Assembly (NCBI RefSeq): GCF_051603425.1
Contig: NZ_CP194411.1
Coordinates: forward strand, 1,736,001 to 1,800,000
DNA: 64,000 bases
Reading direction: 5' to 3'
Origin: Selenomonas sputigena_A
Lineage (GTDB): Bacteria; Bacillota; Negativicutes; Selenomonadales; Selenomonadaceae
Below the pieces are notes generated by a model. The model made no database searches. It was not told the origin of the DNA and saw only the letters and a program-made list of their open reading frames with translations. Position numbers and translations under genes: made by a program. Position 1 is the first letter of the stretch; each line of letters starts with the position of its first letter. This document shows, in pieces, positions 43,101 through 51,521 of this stretch.

Positions 43101-43770
43101 CCTGCCGAAAGAAGAACGACCGCGCGAGAAGCTTCTCGCGGCAGGGGCGGCGGCACTTTCCAACACGGAACTCCTGGCCGTGCTCCTGCGGACAGGCGTC
43201 CGGGAAGGATCCGTGCTTCGTGTGGCGGAAGAAGTTTTGACGCTCTACAGGGAGAAGGGCATCCTGGCCATTGCACAGATGGGCGCGCGGGAGCTTTCTG
43301 CCATCAAGGGCGTCGGCCCTGCCAAGGCTGCGACAATCCTTGCGGCCGTGGAGCTCGGCCGCCGTCTCGCGATGAAGGAGGCCGCCCGCCGGATGATTGT
43401 GCACGGGCCGGCGGATGCCGCGCATTATGCCATGCCGCGCCTCCGTTTCGAGAGCAAGGAGCACTTCGCCGTGCTGCTTCTGAACACGAAGAACCATGTG
43501 CTTGCGATGCCGGTGATTTCCGTCGGCACACTCTCGGCCTCGATCGTCCATCCGCGCGAGGTTTTCCAGGCGGCGATCAGCCATGCGGCGGCTTCGATGA
43601 TCCTTGTGCACAACCATCCTTCGGGTGACCCTACACCGAGCTCCGAAGATATCGCTGTGACGCGGCGCATGGTTGAGGCGGGAAAAGTCATGGATATACC
43701 GGTTCTCGATCACATCATTCTGGGTGATGATAAATTTATTTCCCTAAAAGAAAAAGGTATGATACAATAG
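43081..43770 (+). CDS. radC: RadC family protein (JAMM/MPN domain)
   Basis: 229 residues. The N-terminal helix-hairpin-helix region (IKGVGPAKAATILAAVELGRR) precedes a JAMM metalloprotease-like domain with the HNHPSGDPTPSSEDI metal site at about residues 178-192. The biochemical role of RadC is unsettled; an early link to DNA repair is doubtful. Start ATG 43081 overlaps maf, with ATG 43090 as an alternative. The gene is nested between maf and the mre genes in the common Firmicutes order. Confidence 0.94.
   Translation: MAAMVRDLPKEERPREKLLAAGAAALSNTELLAVLLRTGVREGSVLRVAEEVLTLYREKGILAIAQMGARELSAIKGVGPAKAATILAAVELGRRLAMKEAARRMIVHGPADAAHYAMPRLRFESKEHFAVLLLNTKNHVLAMPVISVGTLSASIVHPREVFQAAISHAAASMILVHNHPSGDPTPSSEDIAVTRRMVEAGKVMDIPVLDHIILGDDKFISLKEKGMIQ
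43760..43768 (+). promoter_or_regulatory. Extended -10 promoter for mreB
   Basis: TGATACAAT with the TGn extension (TACAAT at 43763-43768) lies at the end of radC, with a weak TTTCCC at the -35 distance. This allows transcription of mreBCD from within the maf-radC unit, with a leader of about 100 bases. Confidence 0.55.
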
Positions 43771-43872
43771 GATTTGCACCCTTGGACAACATCCACGGTG
43801 TCAGGACGCATTCTTGGGAAAACATTGGAAGAAGCGGTGTTTTTCTGGAAATAGAAGGGAGTTTTATTTTAC

Positions 43873-44913
43873 ATGTGGAGTTTTTTTGGCGGATTGTCCC
43901 GTGATATGGGAATCGACCTTGGAACTGCGAATACGCTTGTTCATGTGAAAGGCAGGGGAATCGTGCTGCGCGAGCCTTCTGTCGTTGCGATAAAGAGTGA
44001 AAACGGCGAGGTTCTTGCTGTCGGCGAGGATGCGAAGCGCATGATCGGCCGCACGCCGGGAAATATCATCGCCATCCGGCCGATGAAGGATGGCGTCATC
44101 GCCGATTTTGATGTGACGCAGGCCATGCTCAAGTACTTCATCCGAAAGTCGATGAACACGAAGTCCTTCGTGCGCCCGCGCGTCGTTGTCGGCGTGCCCT
44201 CGGGCGTGACCGAGGTGGAAAAACGTGCCGTCATCGATGCGGCGCAGCAGGCGGGCGCGAGGGAAGCGTACCTCATCGAAGAGCCGATGGCGGCGGCGAT
44301 CGGCGCGGGACTTCCCGTCGAGGAAGCGACGGGAAGCATGGTTGTCGATATCGGCGGCGGTACGACGGAGATCGCTGTGATTTCGCTCGGCGGCATCGTT
44401 ACGAGCCGTTCCATCCGCATCGGCGGCGACGAGATGGACTCGTCCATCGTGCAGTACATCAAGCGCCAGTATAATCTGATGATAGGCGAGCGTACGGCTG
44501 AGGAAATCAAGATTACGATCGGCTCAGCCATCGTGACGCCGGATGTCGACCGCGATATGGATATCCGCGGCCGCGATCTCGTCAGCGGTCTGCCGAAGAC
44601 GCTTTCCATCCGTGCGAGCGAGGTCAGGGATGCCCTGAATGAGCCGATTTATAAGATTGTCGACGCTGTCAAGGGGACGCTTGAGAAGACGCCGCCGGAG
44701 CTGGCTGCGGACGTCATGGATCATGGCATCATGATGACGGGCGGCGGCGCACTTTTGACAAATCTCGACAAGCTTTTGAGCCATGAGACGGGGATGCCCG
44801 TATTGATTGCGGAAGATCCGCTGTCCTGTGTGGGCGAAGGCACGGGCAAGTCGCTTGAAAATATCGAGCTTCTGAAGCGTGTCGTGATGATTTCCAAGAA
44901 GCTGAGACAATGA
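43873..44913 (+). CDS. mreB: Rod-shape actin homologue MreB
   Basis: A 346-residue actin-fold ATPase. Phosphate 1 MGIDLGTANTLVHVKGRGIVLREPSVVA, connecting and phosphate 2 (VVDIGGGTTEIAVISLGG), adenosine (GIMMTGGGALL) motifs are all present. MreB filaments on the membrane steer lateral wall synthesis with MreC, MreD, RodA and PBP2, all encoded just downstream. Start ATG 43873 behind GAAGGGAG. Confidence 0.97.
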   Translation: MWSFFGGLSRDMGIDLGTANTLVHVKGRGIVLREPSVVAIKSENGEVLAVGEDAKRMIGRTPGNIIAIRPMKDGVIADFDVTQAMLKYFIRKSMNTKSFVRPRVVVGVPSGVTEVEKRAVIDAAQQAGAREAYLIEEPMAAAIGAGLPVEEATGSMVVDIGGGTTEIAVISLGGIVTSRSIRIGGDEMDSSIVQYIKRQYNLMIGERTAEEIKITIGSAIVTPDVDRDMDIRGRDLVSGLPKTLSIRASEVRDALNEPIYKIVDAVKGTLEKTPPELAADVMDHGIMMTGGGALLTNLDKLLSHETGMPVLIAEDPLSCVGEGTGKSLENIELLKRVVMISKKLRQ

Positions 44914-45950
44914 GCCGCATACGCAGGGACGACCAGGATTCGAGCCGCAAGGTTTGGCTGTTCCTCGTCACGCTTGTCTGCGTCCTTTGTCTGGTGTTCG
45001 TCGCGGGCAACGGCAAATTTGATTCGCCGTTTTTGAGCCGTGCTGCGGTGACTCTCCTGCGTCCTTTCCAGATTGTCGCCTCTTGGGTGGGCGGCAAGGT
45101 GAACCATCTCCGTACGGAATTCTGGGAGATCTATTATGTCTACGACCAGAACCGTATGCTGAGAAACGAGGTGGAAGAGCTGCGCGTGCAGAACCTCGAG
45201 GCGAATGAGGCGTTTGCCGAGAATGTGCGACTGAAGGCGCTTCTCGGCTACAAGCAGGAAAAAACGCAGTTCGACCTTGTGCCTGCGCATGTCATTGGAC
45301 GCGATTCGGCCACATGGTCGGGCACCATCATGATCGACAGGGGAACGGCGAGCGGCGTGCGGGAAAATATGCCGGTCGTGACGGAGAAGGGGCTTGTCGG
45401 CGTCGTCATCGAGGCCGCCCCGTATTCTTCCAAGGTGCGCCTGATCCTGGATCCGCGGGCGGCTGTCGGCGCGCTTGTACAGCGTCAGGAGTCGCGCGTC
45501 GCGGGAATCATCGAAGGGGATCCGGCCAATCCGTTGATGCCGCGCATGAAAAACATCCCCAAATCGGCGGATGTCATCGATGGCGATATTGTCGTGACCT
45601 CGGGCTTTGGCGGAGTTTATCCCAAAGGAATCCTCATCGGCATAGTGCAGACGCTGAAAAATGATGAGGGTGGCCTCCTGAAGTATGCCGTTCTGGAACC
45701 GGCGGTTGATTTCCAAAAGCTTGAGGATGTTGCGGTCATCACGGCATCCCGTGAGGCGCCGCCCGCGCCGATCACACCGCCGCCGCAGACGCCGGGGACG
45801 GAGACGGATCCGGCCGCGCAGAAGGCGGCCGAGCAGGCGAAAAAGGCGGCGCAGCAGCCGGCTCCCGCCCCGACGCCGCAGCAGCCGCCGCAGCAGCAGC
45901 CGGCTGCTGCGCGCCAGACGGAAAACCGTCAGGGAGGCGTGCGCCGATGA
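44910..45950 (+). CDS. mreC: Rod-shape-determining protein MreC
   Basis: A 346-residue protein: short cytoplasmic N-terminus, one membrane helix (about 15-33), a coiled coil (about 60-100) and the double beta-barrel MreC domain (VIGRDSATWSGTIMIDRGTASGV, GLVGVVIEAAPYSSKVRLILD). The C-terminal 60 residues are rich in Pro, Ala and Gln and probably disordered. It links MreB to PBP2 in the periplasm. ATGA overlap with mreB and with mreD. Confidence 0.96.
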   Translation: MSRIRRDDQDSSRKVWLFLVTLVCVLCLVFVAGNGKFDSPFLSRAAVTLLRPFQIVASWVGGKVNHLRTEFWEIYYVYDQNRMLRNEVEELRVQNLEANEAFAENVRLKALLGYKQEKTQFDLVPAHVIGRDSATWSGTIMIDRGTASGVRENMPVVTEKGLVGVVIEAAPYSSKVRLILDPRAAVGALVQRQESRVAGIIEGDPANPLMPRMKNIPKSADVIDGDIVVTSGFGGVYPKGILIGIVQTLKNDEGGLLKYAVLEPAVDFQKLEDVAVITASREAPPAPITPPPQTPGTETDPAAQKAAEQAKKAAQQPAPAPTPQQPPQQQPAAARQTENRQGGVRR

Positions 45951-46450
45951 TCAGTTATCGCAGGATTTTTCTTTGGCTGCTGTTCGTGTCCTTGCTGTTT
46001 GTTCTGCAAACCTCGTTTCTGCCGCTTTTTTCCTGGTACGGGATATCGGCCAACCTCATGCTCCTGCTGACGCTTTCGTGGAGCCTCCTCTACGGGCCGA
46101 GGCTCGGCGCGTTCATGGGGTTTATGACGGGCCTGCTGCAGGGTCTTGCGACGGGAACTTTTCTGGGAATGGACATGTTCGCCTTTATGATCATCGGGTA
46201 TATATGCGGGGCGTTTTCGCGCAATGTGTTTAAGGATCAGGTGTTTTTGCCCGTTATGGCTGCCGTGACGGCGACTTTCGCGCATTACTTCCTGGTGCTT
46301 GTCCTGATGCTTCTTCTGGGCTATCGGTTCAATCTTCTGTCGCATGTTCTTCATGTCCTGCTGCCGATGCTTTGCTTTAATATTGTTTTTGCCTATCCCG
46401 TGCATCGTGTCGCCTGCAAGATGCAGCAATGGACGCGGGACAGGAAATAG
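45947..46450 (+). CDS. mreD: Rod-shape-determining protein MreD
   Basis: A 167-residue membrane protein with five to six helices and the MreD pattern LLLTLSWSLLYGPRLGAFMGFMTGLLQG. It bridges MreC to the elongation enzymes. It starts at ATG 45947 with an ATGA overlap and is followed by a hairpin with a T run before mrdA. Confidence 0.93.
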   Translation: MISYRRIFLWLLFVSLLFVLQTSFLPLFSWYGISANLMLLLTLSWSLLYGPRLGAFMGFMTGLLQGLATGTFLGMDMFAFMIIGYICGAFSRNVFKDQVFLPVMAAVTATFAHYFLVLVLMLLLGYRFNLLSHVLHVLLPMLCFNIVFAYPVHRVACKMQQWTRDRK

Positions 46451-46461
46451 TGTACCTGTCC

Positions 46462-46489
46462 AAGGCACCTTGTGGGGTGCCTTCTTTTC
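46462..46489 (+). terminator. Terminator or attenuator between mreD and mrdA
   Basis: AAGGCACC (46462-46469) pairs with GGTGCCTT (46476-46483) and is followed by CTTTTC. The gene for PBP2 begins 10 bases later, so partial termination would lower it relative to mreBCD. Confidence 0.65.
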
Positions 46490-46499
46490 TGAATGGGGG

Positions 46500-48326
46500 G
46501 TGAAGCCTTTGGAAGAAACCGAGAATGAATTTGCCGGACGGCTCCGCGTGCTCGGAGCTGTCATTGTCGCCGTCATCACGATACTTTTCCTGCGGCTCGT
46601 CTACCTCCAGATTTATGACGGCAATTATTACGCGAGCCTGGCGGATGGCAACCGCATACGGATTATCCCGAGCGTCGCGCCGCGCGGCAATTTCTTTGAC
46701 CGAAACGGCGTGCCGCTCGTCATGAACCGCCCGAGTTTCACCGTATCGCTTCTGCCGCTGACGGAGCCGATTTCCGAAGACGTTATCAAGCGTCTCTCCG
46801 TTCTGCTGAATGTGCCGCCTGAAGAGATTCACAAAAAAATCGATGCGCATGTGGGGTTCGACCCGATCCGCATCAAGCAGGATGTCGGCCCGGAAATCTA
46901 TACGATTGTCGAGGAACAGCGCGACAAGTACCCGGGCGTGATGATCGAGGCGCAGCCCATCCGCAATTATATCTACAAGACCTGGGGGGCGCATGTCTTC
47001 GGCTATGTGAGCGAGATCAGCAACGAGGAGTTGGAGAAACGCAAGGGCGAGGGCTATAAATCGGGCGATATTGTCGGCAAGTTCGGCCTTGAGCGCGTCT
47101 ATGACAAGAGTGTGCGCGGCGTCGACGGCGGACGGCAGGTCGAGGTCGATGTCGCGGGCAAGCCCGTGAACAACCTCGGCACCAAAGAGCCTGTCGCGGG
47201 GAATGATCTCATCCTGACACTTGATGCATATATACAGGTTGCGGCCGAACGCGCCATCGACCAGCAGCTCGGCGCCATCGGCGCCAGTGCGGCGGCAGCC
47301 GTCGTGCTGAACCCGCAGACGGGCGAGGTCCTCGCGCTCGTGAGCCGCCCCTCGTTTGATCCGAACCTCTTTGTCAACGGCATTTCCAGCAAGGATTGGA
47401 AGGTTATCAACGAAAATCCCTACCATCCGATGGACAACAAGGCCATCACGGGCGAGTACCCGCCCGGCTCGACCTTCAAGATCGTCACGGGTACAGCGGC
47501 CTTGCAGGAAAATGTGGTCACGCCGAACGAGATCATTTACGATTCAGGACGTCACTGGATCATTCCCAAGGGAAACGCGGGCGGAGAGGCGCTCGGCCCC
47601 ATCAATTTCATCCAGGCGCTGGCTCATTCCGACAATGTTTATTTCTATGAGATGGGCAATCGTCTCGGCGTCGACCGTCTCGGCGAATATGCGCGGATGT
47701 TCGGCGTCGGCTCCAAGACGGGCATCGATCTGCCTTATGAGTCCGAAGGCCTTGTGCCCAGCCGTGAGTACAAGATGAAGGTCTACAAGGACGAATGGTA
47801 TTTGTCCGAGACGTTCGATGCGGCGATCGGCCAGGGATTCGACCTGGTGACGCCTTTGCAGGCGGCGCTCATCATGGGGGAAATCGCGGCGAACGGCCAA
47901 TGCTTCCGGCCGCATCTCGTGCAGCGTATCGTGAATTCCGAGGGCAGGACGGTGGAGACAATCCAGCCCAAGCGCATCTCGAATCTCGATGTGCGGCCCG
48001 AGGTGATCCAGCTCGTGCAGCAGGGGCTGCGGGATGTTACAAAGTATGGCACGGCAGCCCGCGCCTTCGGCCCGCAGTATCCCGTAGATATTGCAGGCAA
48101 GACGGGAACGGCCGAGAATTCGCAGGGACGCGACCATGGCTGGTTTGTCGCCTACGGTCCTTTCGACAACCCGACGGTCGTTGTGGCCGTCATCGTGGAG
48201 CAGGGAGGCTTCGGCTCCTTATCCGCGGTGCCGATCGGCAAAAAAATCCTCGATGCGGCGTTCCATCTCGATACGCCCGAGGTCAAGGCCGTGCGTCAGG
48301 AAGTGGCGGCGCGGCAAAATTCCTGA
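46500..48326 (+). CDS. mrdA: Penicillin-binding protein 2 (elongation transpeptidase)
   Basis: About 608 residues from GTG 46500, directly after GGGGGG. One N-terminal membrane anchor (about 17-38), a dimerisation/pedestal domain (PRGNFFDRNGVPL) and the transpeptidase domain. The acyl-enzyme motif STFK (about residue 323), SDN (about 376) and KTGTAE (about 533) are intact. It cross-links peptidoglycan in cell elongation with RodA, MreC and MreD. The frame opens earlier inside mreD, but that part is not expected to be coding. Confidence 0.96.
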   Translation: MKPLEETENEFAGRLRVLGAVIVAVITILFLRLVYLQIYDGNYYASLADGNRIRIIPSVAPRGNFFDRNGVPLVMNRPSFTVSLLPLTEPISEDVIKRLSVLLNVPPEEIHKKIDAHVGFDPIRIKQDVGPEIYTIVEEQRDKYPGVMIEAQPIRNYIYKTWGAHVFGYVSEISNEELEKRKGEGYKSGDIVGKFGLERVYDKSVRGVDGGRQVEVDVAGKPVNNLGTKEPVAGNDLILTLDAYIQVAAERAIDQQLGAIGASAAAAVVLNPQTGEVLALVSRPSFDPNLFVNGISSKDWKVINENPYHPMDNKAITGEYPPGSTFKIVTGTAALQENVVTPNEIIYDSGRHWIIPKGNAGGEALGPINFIQALAHSDNVYFYEMGNRLGVDRLGEYARMFGVGSKTGIDLPYESEGLVPSREYKMKVYKDEWYLSETFDAAIGQGFDLVTPLQAALIMGEIAANGQCFRPHLVQRIVNSEGRTVETIQPKRISNLDVRPEVIQLVQQGLRDVTKYGTAARAFGPQYPVDIAGKTGTAENSQGRDHGWFVAYGPFDNPTVVVAVIVEQGGFGSLSAVPIGKKILDAAFHLDTPEVKAVRQEVAARQNS

Positions 48327-48332
48327 TATAAT
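48324..48332 (+). promoter_or_regulatory. Extended -10 promoter for minCDE
   Basis: TGATATAAT (TATAAT at 48327-48332) overlaps the mrdA stop. The -35 position is poor (TGGCGG). The element is followed by GAG exactly as in the other extended -10 at 40442. Confidence 0.55.
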
Positions 48333-48347
48333 GAGGGACAGGATAAA

Positions 48348-48368
48348 GGAAGTGCTGATAAAATGCAG
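48348..48368 (+). repeat. Sequence like the inverted end of the 56730 element
   Basis: This 21-base stretch, starting GGAAGTGCTGATAAAATG, matches the inverted right end of the MITE-like element at 56730-56889 at 18 of 21 positions. The matching opposite end was not found nearby, so this is probably a relic or a related family. Confidence 0.6.
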
Positions 48369-48393
48369 TTCTTCGGTTTGGTGCAGGCTGAAC

Positions 48394-48460
48394 GCACAAA
48401 CGGCTGCTTTGCGGACATTGTGCGCCGCCCTTGCAGAAACATAACCGATCGGTCTGCGCC
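48394..48460 (+). repeat. Dispersed repeat core, copy 2
   Basis: A 67-base stretch matching 40483-40548 (see that entry). It lies in the untranslated leader of minC, 62 bases downstream of the extended -10. The whole leader between mrdA and minC is 220 bases long and has no gene. Confidence 0.8.
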
Positions 48461-48546
48461 AAGACGGCGGGGCCGAATGTATCCGTACTTCCTGGAGTGC
48501 TGTATCCTCTGAATCAAATCCCGGTGCAAGATGAAGCGAGGAGACC

Positions 48547-49299
48547 ATGGAGAAAGAAGCAGTAAAATTCAAGGGCATGAAAACAGGGCTTTTGCTCGTG
48601 CTGGACGGAAACCCTGAATTTTCCGACGTGGAGCGGGAAATTCGCCGCAAATTAGAGTCAAGCGCATTGTTTTTCCGGCGCGGTACGGTCATTGAATGGC
48701 GCACGGGTTTGTTCAGCCCCAAGGAGAGTCTCGTTTTGAAGAAACTCTTCCTGCAGCATGGTTTGTACTTCCGCGAGATGAAGCCCGAGTCCGCTGCCGC
48801 CAGAATACTTGCGGGCGGCGGCAAGAGCACTTTTTCCGGCGGCGTCGGCAAAGCTGAAAATACGGGGAAGGCCGCTGCCGCAGGCGGGAAGAACAGTTCC
48901 GATCTTCCCGTCCGCAAGCCCCCGGCAGCGCGCCTTGCGCCGGTGCCGGAGGCTCCGGGCGGGGCGCAGGACGTGCAGATGCTCGTGGTGAACCGCACGC
49001 TTCGCGGCGGGCAGGAAGTGCAGAGCCAAGGCTCCGTCCTGATTCTCGGCAATGTGAACCCCGGGGCGCAGGTCATTGCGGGCGGCAGCATCGACATCCG
49101 CGGCACATGCCGCGGCATTGTCCATGCAGGCGCCTACGGAGACAAGAGCGCCTTTATCATTGCCGACCACTTGATGCCCGTGCAGATCCGTATAGCCGAC
49201 GTCATCGCACAGTCGCCCGAGCAGTATGAAAAGCCCGAGCGCGCGGAGAAAGCGTTGGTGAGGGATGGGCAAATTGTTATTGAACCGATAGAAAGGTAG
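48547..49299 (+). CDS. minC: Septum-site inhibitor MinC
   Basis: A 250-residue protein. The N-terminal domain (1-105) inhibits FtsZ assembly; the C-terminal beta-helix domain (about 135-245) holds the conserved RTLRGGQEVQSQGSVLILGNVNPGAQVIAGGSIDIRGTCRG, which binds MinD and FtsZ. A Pro/Ala/Lys-rich linker joins them. It starts at ATG 48547 after GAGGAGACC. minD and minE follow. Confidence 0.95.
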   Translation: MEKEAVKFKGMKTGLLLVLDGNPEFSDVEREIRRKLESSALFFRRGTVIEWRTGLFSPKESLVLKKLFLQHGLYFREMKPESAAARILAGGGKSTFSGGVGKAENTGKAAAAGGKNSSDLPVRKPPAARLAPVPEAPGGAQDVQMLVVNRTLRGGQEVQSQGSVLILGNVNPGAQVIAGGSIDIRGTCRGIVHAGAYGDKSAFIIADHLMPVQIRIADVIAQSPEQYEKPERAEKALVRDGQIVIEPIER

Positions 49300-49309
49300 G
49301 ATACAGTCG

Positions 49310-50113
49310 ATGGCAGAAGTTATAGTTATCACCTCGGGAAAAGGCGGTGTGGGCAAGACGACGACCACGGCAAATATCGGCGTGGGTCTTGCAAAGCGCG
49401 GCAAGAAGGTTGTTCTCATCGATACGGACACGGGGCTCAGGAACCTGGATCTCCTCCTCGGCCTTGAACGCCGCATCGTCTATACGCTCGTCGATGTCGT
49501 GCAGAAACGCGCGCCGTATAAAAGAGCGCTGGTGCGCCACAAAAAATACGAGACGCTTTTCCTCATGCCGACCTCGCAGGTGGCGGACAAGTCGGCGATT
49601 GAACCGGAGCAGATGAAGGAACTCATCGAAGAAATGAAGGGCGAGTTCGATTATATTCTCATCGATTGCCCGGCAGGTATCGAGCAGGGTTTCCAAACGG
49701 CGGTCATCGCAGCGGATTGGGCGATCGTCGTCACGATGCCCGAGATTGCAGCCGTGCGCGACGCGGACAAGATTATCGGCCGCCTGCAGAACGACAACAA
49801 GGAAATCAAGCTTGTCGTGAACCGCATACGCTCCCAGATGGTCAAGGACGGCACGATGCTCGATATGACCTCGATCGACGACATTCTTTCGCTGACCTGC
49901 ATCGGGCAGGTGCCGGACGACGAGAAGGTCATCGATTCGGCGAATCGGGGCGAGCCTGTCATAGACAACCCGAATTCCCTGGCAGGCAAAGCTTATGCCA
50001 ATGTTGTTTCCCGCATCATGGGCGAGGATGTGCCTTTCCTCGAGACACCGAACGAGGGATTCCTGCAGAAGCTCAAGAGTATGGTCTTTGGAAGGGGGAA
50101 GCGGGATGATTGA
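49310..50113 (+). CDS. minD: Septum-site ATPase MinD
   Basis: A 267-residue ATPase. The deviant Walker A GKGGVGKTT is at residues about 9-17, with DTDTGLRNLDLLLGLE and the DCPAGIEQGFQTAV Walker B region. The C-terminal amphipathic helix (LQKLKSMVFGRGKRDD) binds membrane. It oscillates or localises under MinE to keep MinC at the poles. The end overlaps minE. Confidence 0.97.
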   Translation: MAEVIVITSGKGGVGKTTTTANIGVGLAKRGKKVVLIDTDTGLRNLDLLLGLERRIVYTLVDVVQKRAPYKRALVRHKKYETLFLMPTSQVADKSAIEPEQMKELIEEMKGEFDYILIDCPAGIEQGFQTAVIAADWAIVVTMPEIAAVRDADKIIGRLQNDNKEIKLVVNRIRSQMVKDGTMLDMTSIDDILSLTCIGQVPDDEKVIDSANRGEPVIDNPNSLAGKAYANVVSRIMGEDVPFLETPNEGFLQKLKSMVFGRGKRDD

Positions 50114-50384
50114 AGCCCTGCTGAAGATATTCGGCAAGCAAAGCAAATCGTCGCAGCAGATTGCGCATGACCGTCTCAAGGTGGTTTTGATTCATGACCG
50201 TTTCAGCGTGTCGCCGGAAGTCATGGAAAAAATCAAGACGGATATCATTCAGGTGATTTCCAATTATGTGGAAATCAATCAAAAGGATATGGAGATTTCT
50301 CTGGCAAACGATCAGGATTCCGTCGCGCTCGTGGCGAATATCCCGGTCAGCAAGATGAAGCTCGGGAGCAGCAAGAGACGCTGA
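50106..50384 (+). CDS. minE: Cell division topological factor MinE
   Basis: 92 residues, starting at ATG 50106 with an overlap on minD. The N-terminal MIEALLKIFGKQ amphipathic helix, the MinD-activating segment with RLKVVLIHDR and the C-terminal dimer domain (VISNYVEINQKDMEISLAND) are all there. The presence of MinE, rather than DivIVA alone, fits a diderm Negativicute. Confidence 0.95.
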   Translation: MIEALLKIFGKQSKSSQQIAHDRLKVVLIHDRFSVSPEVMEKIKTDIIQVISNYVEINQKDMEISLANDQDSVALVANIPVSKMKLGSSKRR

Positions 50385-50433
50385 GAAGAGGAGGGCGGCT
50401 GCTACGAAAGCGAATAAGCGTTGGCTCAGGCGA

Positions 50434-51513
50434 ATGGATTTCACATTGATCGGCGCGGCGGCGGCCATTATCGTCATGAGTCTCATCGTCATAGGGAGCG
50501 CCACGCATGTCAACACCATGGGCGAGGAACGCTATTGGTTCGTTCAGAAACAGGGTGTGTTCGTCGTCCTGAATGTGCTCGTCGCCATTTTTCTTATGAA
50601 TTTTGATTACAAGGCGCTGCAGGCTTACGGCAAGAATCTGTACATCTTCAATATTGTCATGCTCGTCCTCGTCATGATCATCGGGCAGACGGCTCTCGGC
50701 GCGCAGCGTTGGATACAGTTCGGGCCCATTACGCTGCAGCCTTCGGAGTTCTCGAAGATCATCATGATCATCGCCTTGGCCTCGCTCCTTGAGGATCGGG
50801 TTGGGAAGCTCGATACGCTGCAGGATCTCCTGCCCATTGCGGGCTATGTTGCCCTGCCGTTTCTGCTTGTCCTGAAGCAGCCGGATCTCGGCACATCGCT
50901 GGTCTTTCTCGCTATTTTTTTCGGCATGATTTTTGCCGCAGGCGTGAACCTGCGCATACTTGCGGGGGCCTTTGCCTTGGGGGCGGCGGCTTCGCCCCTG
51001 CTCTGGCATTTTTTGAAGGATTACCAAAAGATGCGGCTCAAGGTCTTTCTTGACCCGAGCGTCGATCCGCTGGGTTCCGGTTACCATATCATCCAGTCGA
51101 AAATTGCCATCGGATCGGGGCTGATTTTTGGCAAGGGCCTTTTCGGCGGCACGCAGAGCCAGCTGAACTTCCTGCCGGAAAACCATACGGACTTTATTTT
51201 TGCCGTTGTCGGGGAAGAGCTCGGCTTCGTAGGCTCCGTATTCCTGCTCGCACTTTATCTCATCATACTCTGGCGCGGCGTGAAGATTGCGCGTGATGCG
51301 AGCGATGCTTTCGGCCGCCTGCTCGCCGTCGGCATCACCTCGATGCTCGCCTTCCATGTGCTCGTAAACATCGGCATGACGACGGGGATCATGCCTGTGA
51401 CGGGCATTCCCCTGCCGCTGATGAGCTACGGCGTCAGCTCCCTGACGACGAATATACTCGCCATCACGATACTGCTCAATATTCATATGCGAAAAGCAAA
51501 ATTGCTTTTTTAG
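50434..51513 (+). CDS. rodA: Rod-shape SEDS glycosyltransferase RodA
   Basis: At least 359 residues with about ten membrane helices. SEDS motifs: GAQRWIQFGPITLQPSEFSKI, LKQPDLGTSLVFLAIFFGM, LPENHTDFIFAVVGEELGFVG and GIMPVTGIPLPLMSYGVSSL. It polymerises glycan strands with PBP2. ATG 50434 is the only usual start in frame but has almost no ribosome site, whereas a strong GAGGAGGG lies 40 bases upstream. In-frame sense codons there encode KANKRWLRR, like the N-terminal basic segment of other RodA proteins, so translation may start at a non-standard codon (ACG 50404). Confidence 0.94.
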   Translation: MDFTLIGAAAAIIVMSLIVIGSATHVNTMGEERYWFVQKQGVFVVLNVLVAIFLMNFDYKALQAYGKNLYIFNIVMLVLVMIIGQTALGAQRWIQFGPITLQPSEFSKIIMIIALASLLEDRVGKLDTLQDLLPIAGYVALPFLLVLKQPDLGTSLVFLAIFFGMIFAAGVNLRILAGAFALGAAASPLLWHFLKDYQKMRLKVFLDPSVDPLGSGYHIIQSKIAIGSGLIFGKGLFGGTQSQLNFLPENHTDFIFAVVGEELGFVGSVFLLALYLIILWRGVKIARDASDAFGRLLAVGITSMLAFHVLVNIGMTTGIMPVTGIPLPLMSYGVSSLTTNILAITILLNIHMRKAKLLF

Positions 51514-51521
51514 GAGGATTT

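Noticed and set aside
48219..49118. Long minus-strand open frame opposite minC
   Set aside because: Mirror of GC-rich coding sequence; it has no start signal and overlaps the clearly real minC and the end of mrdA.
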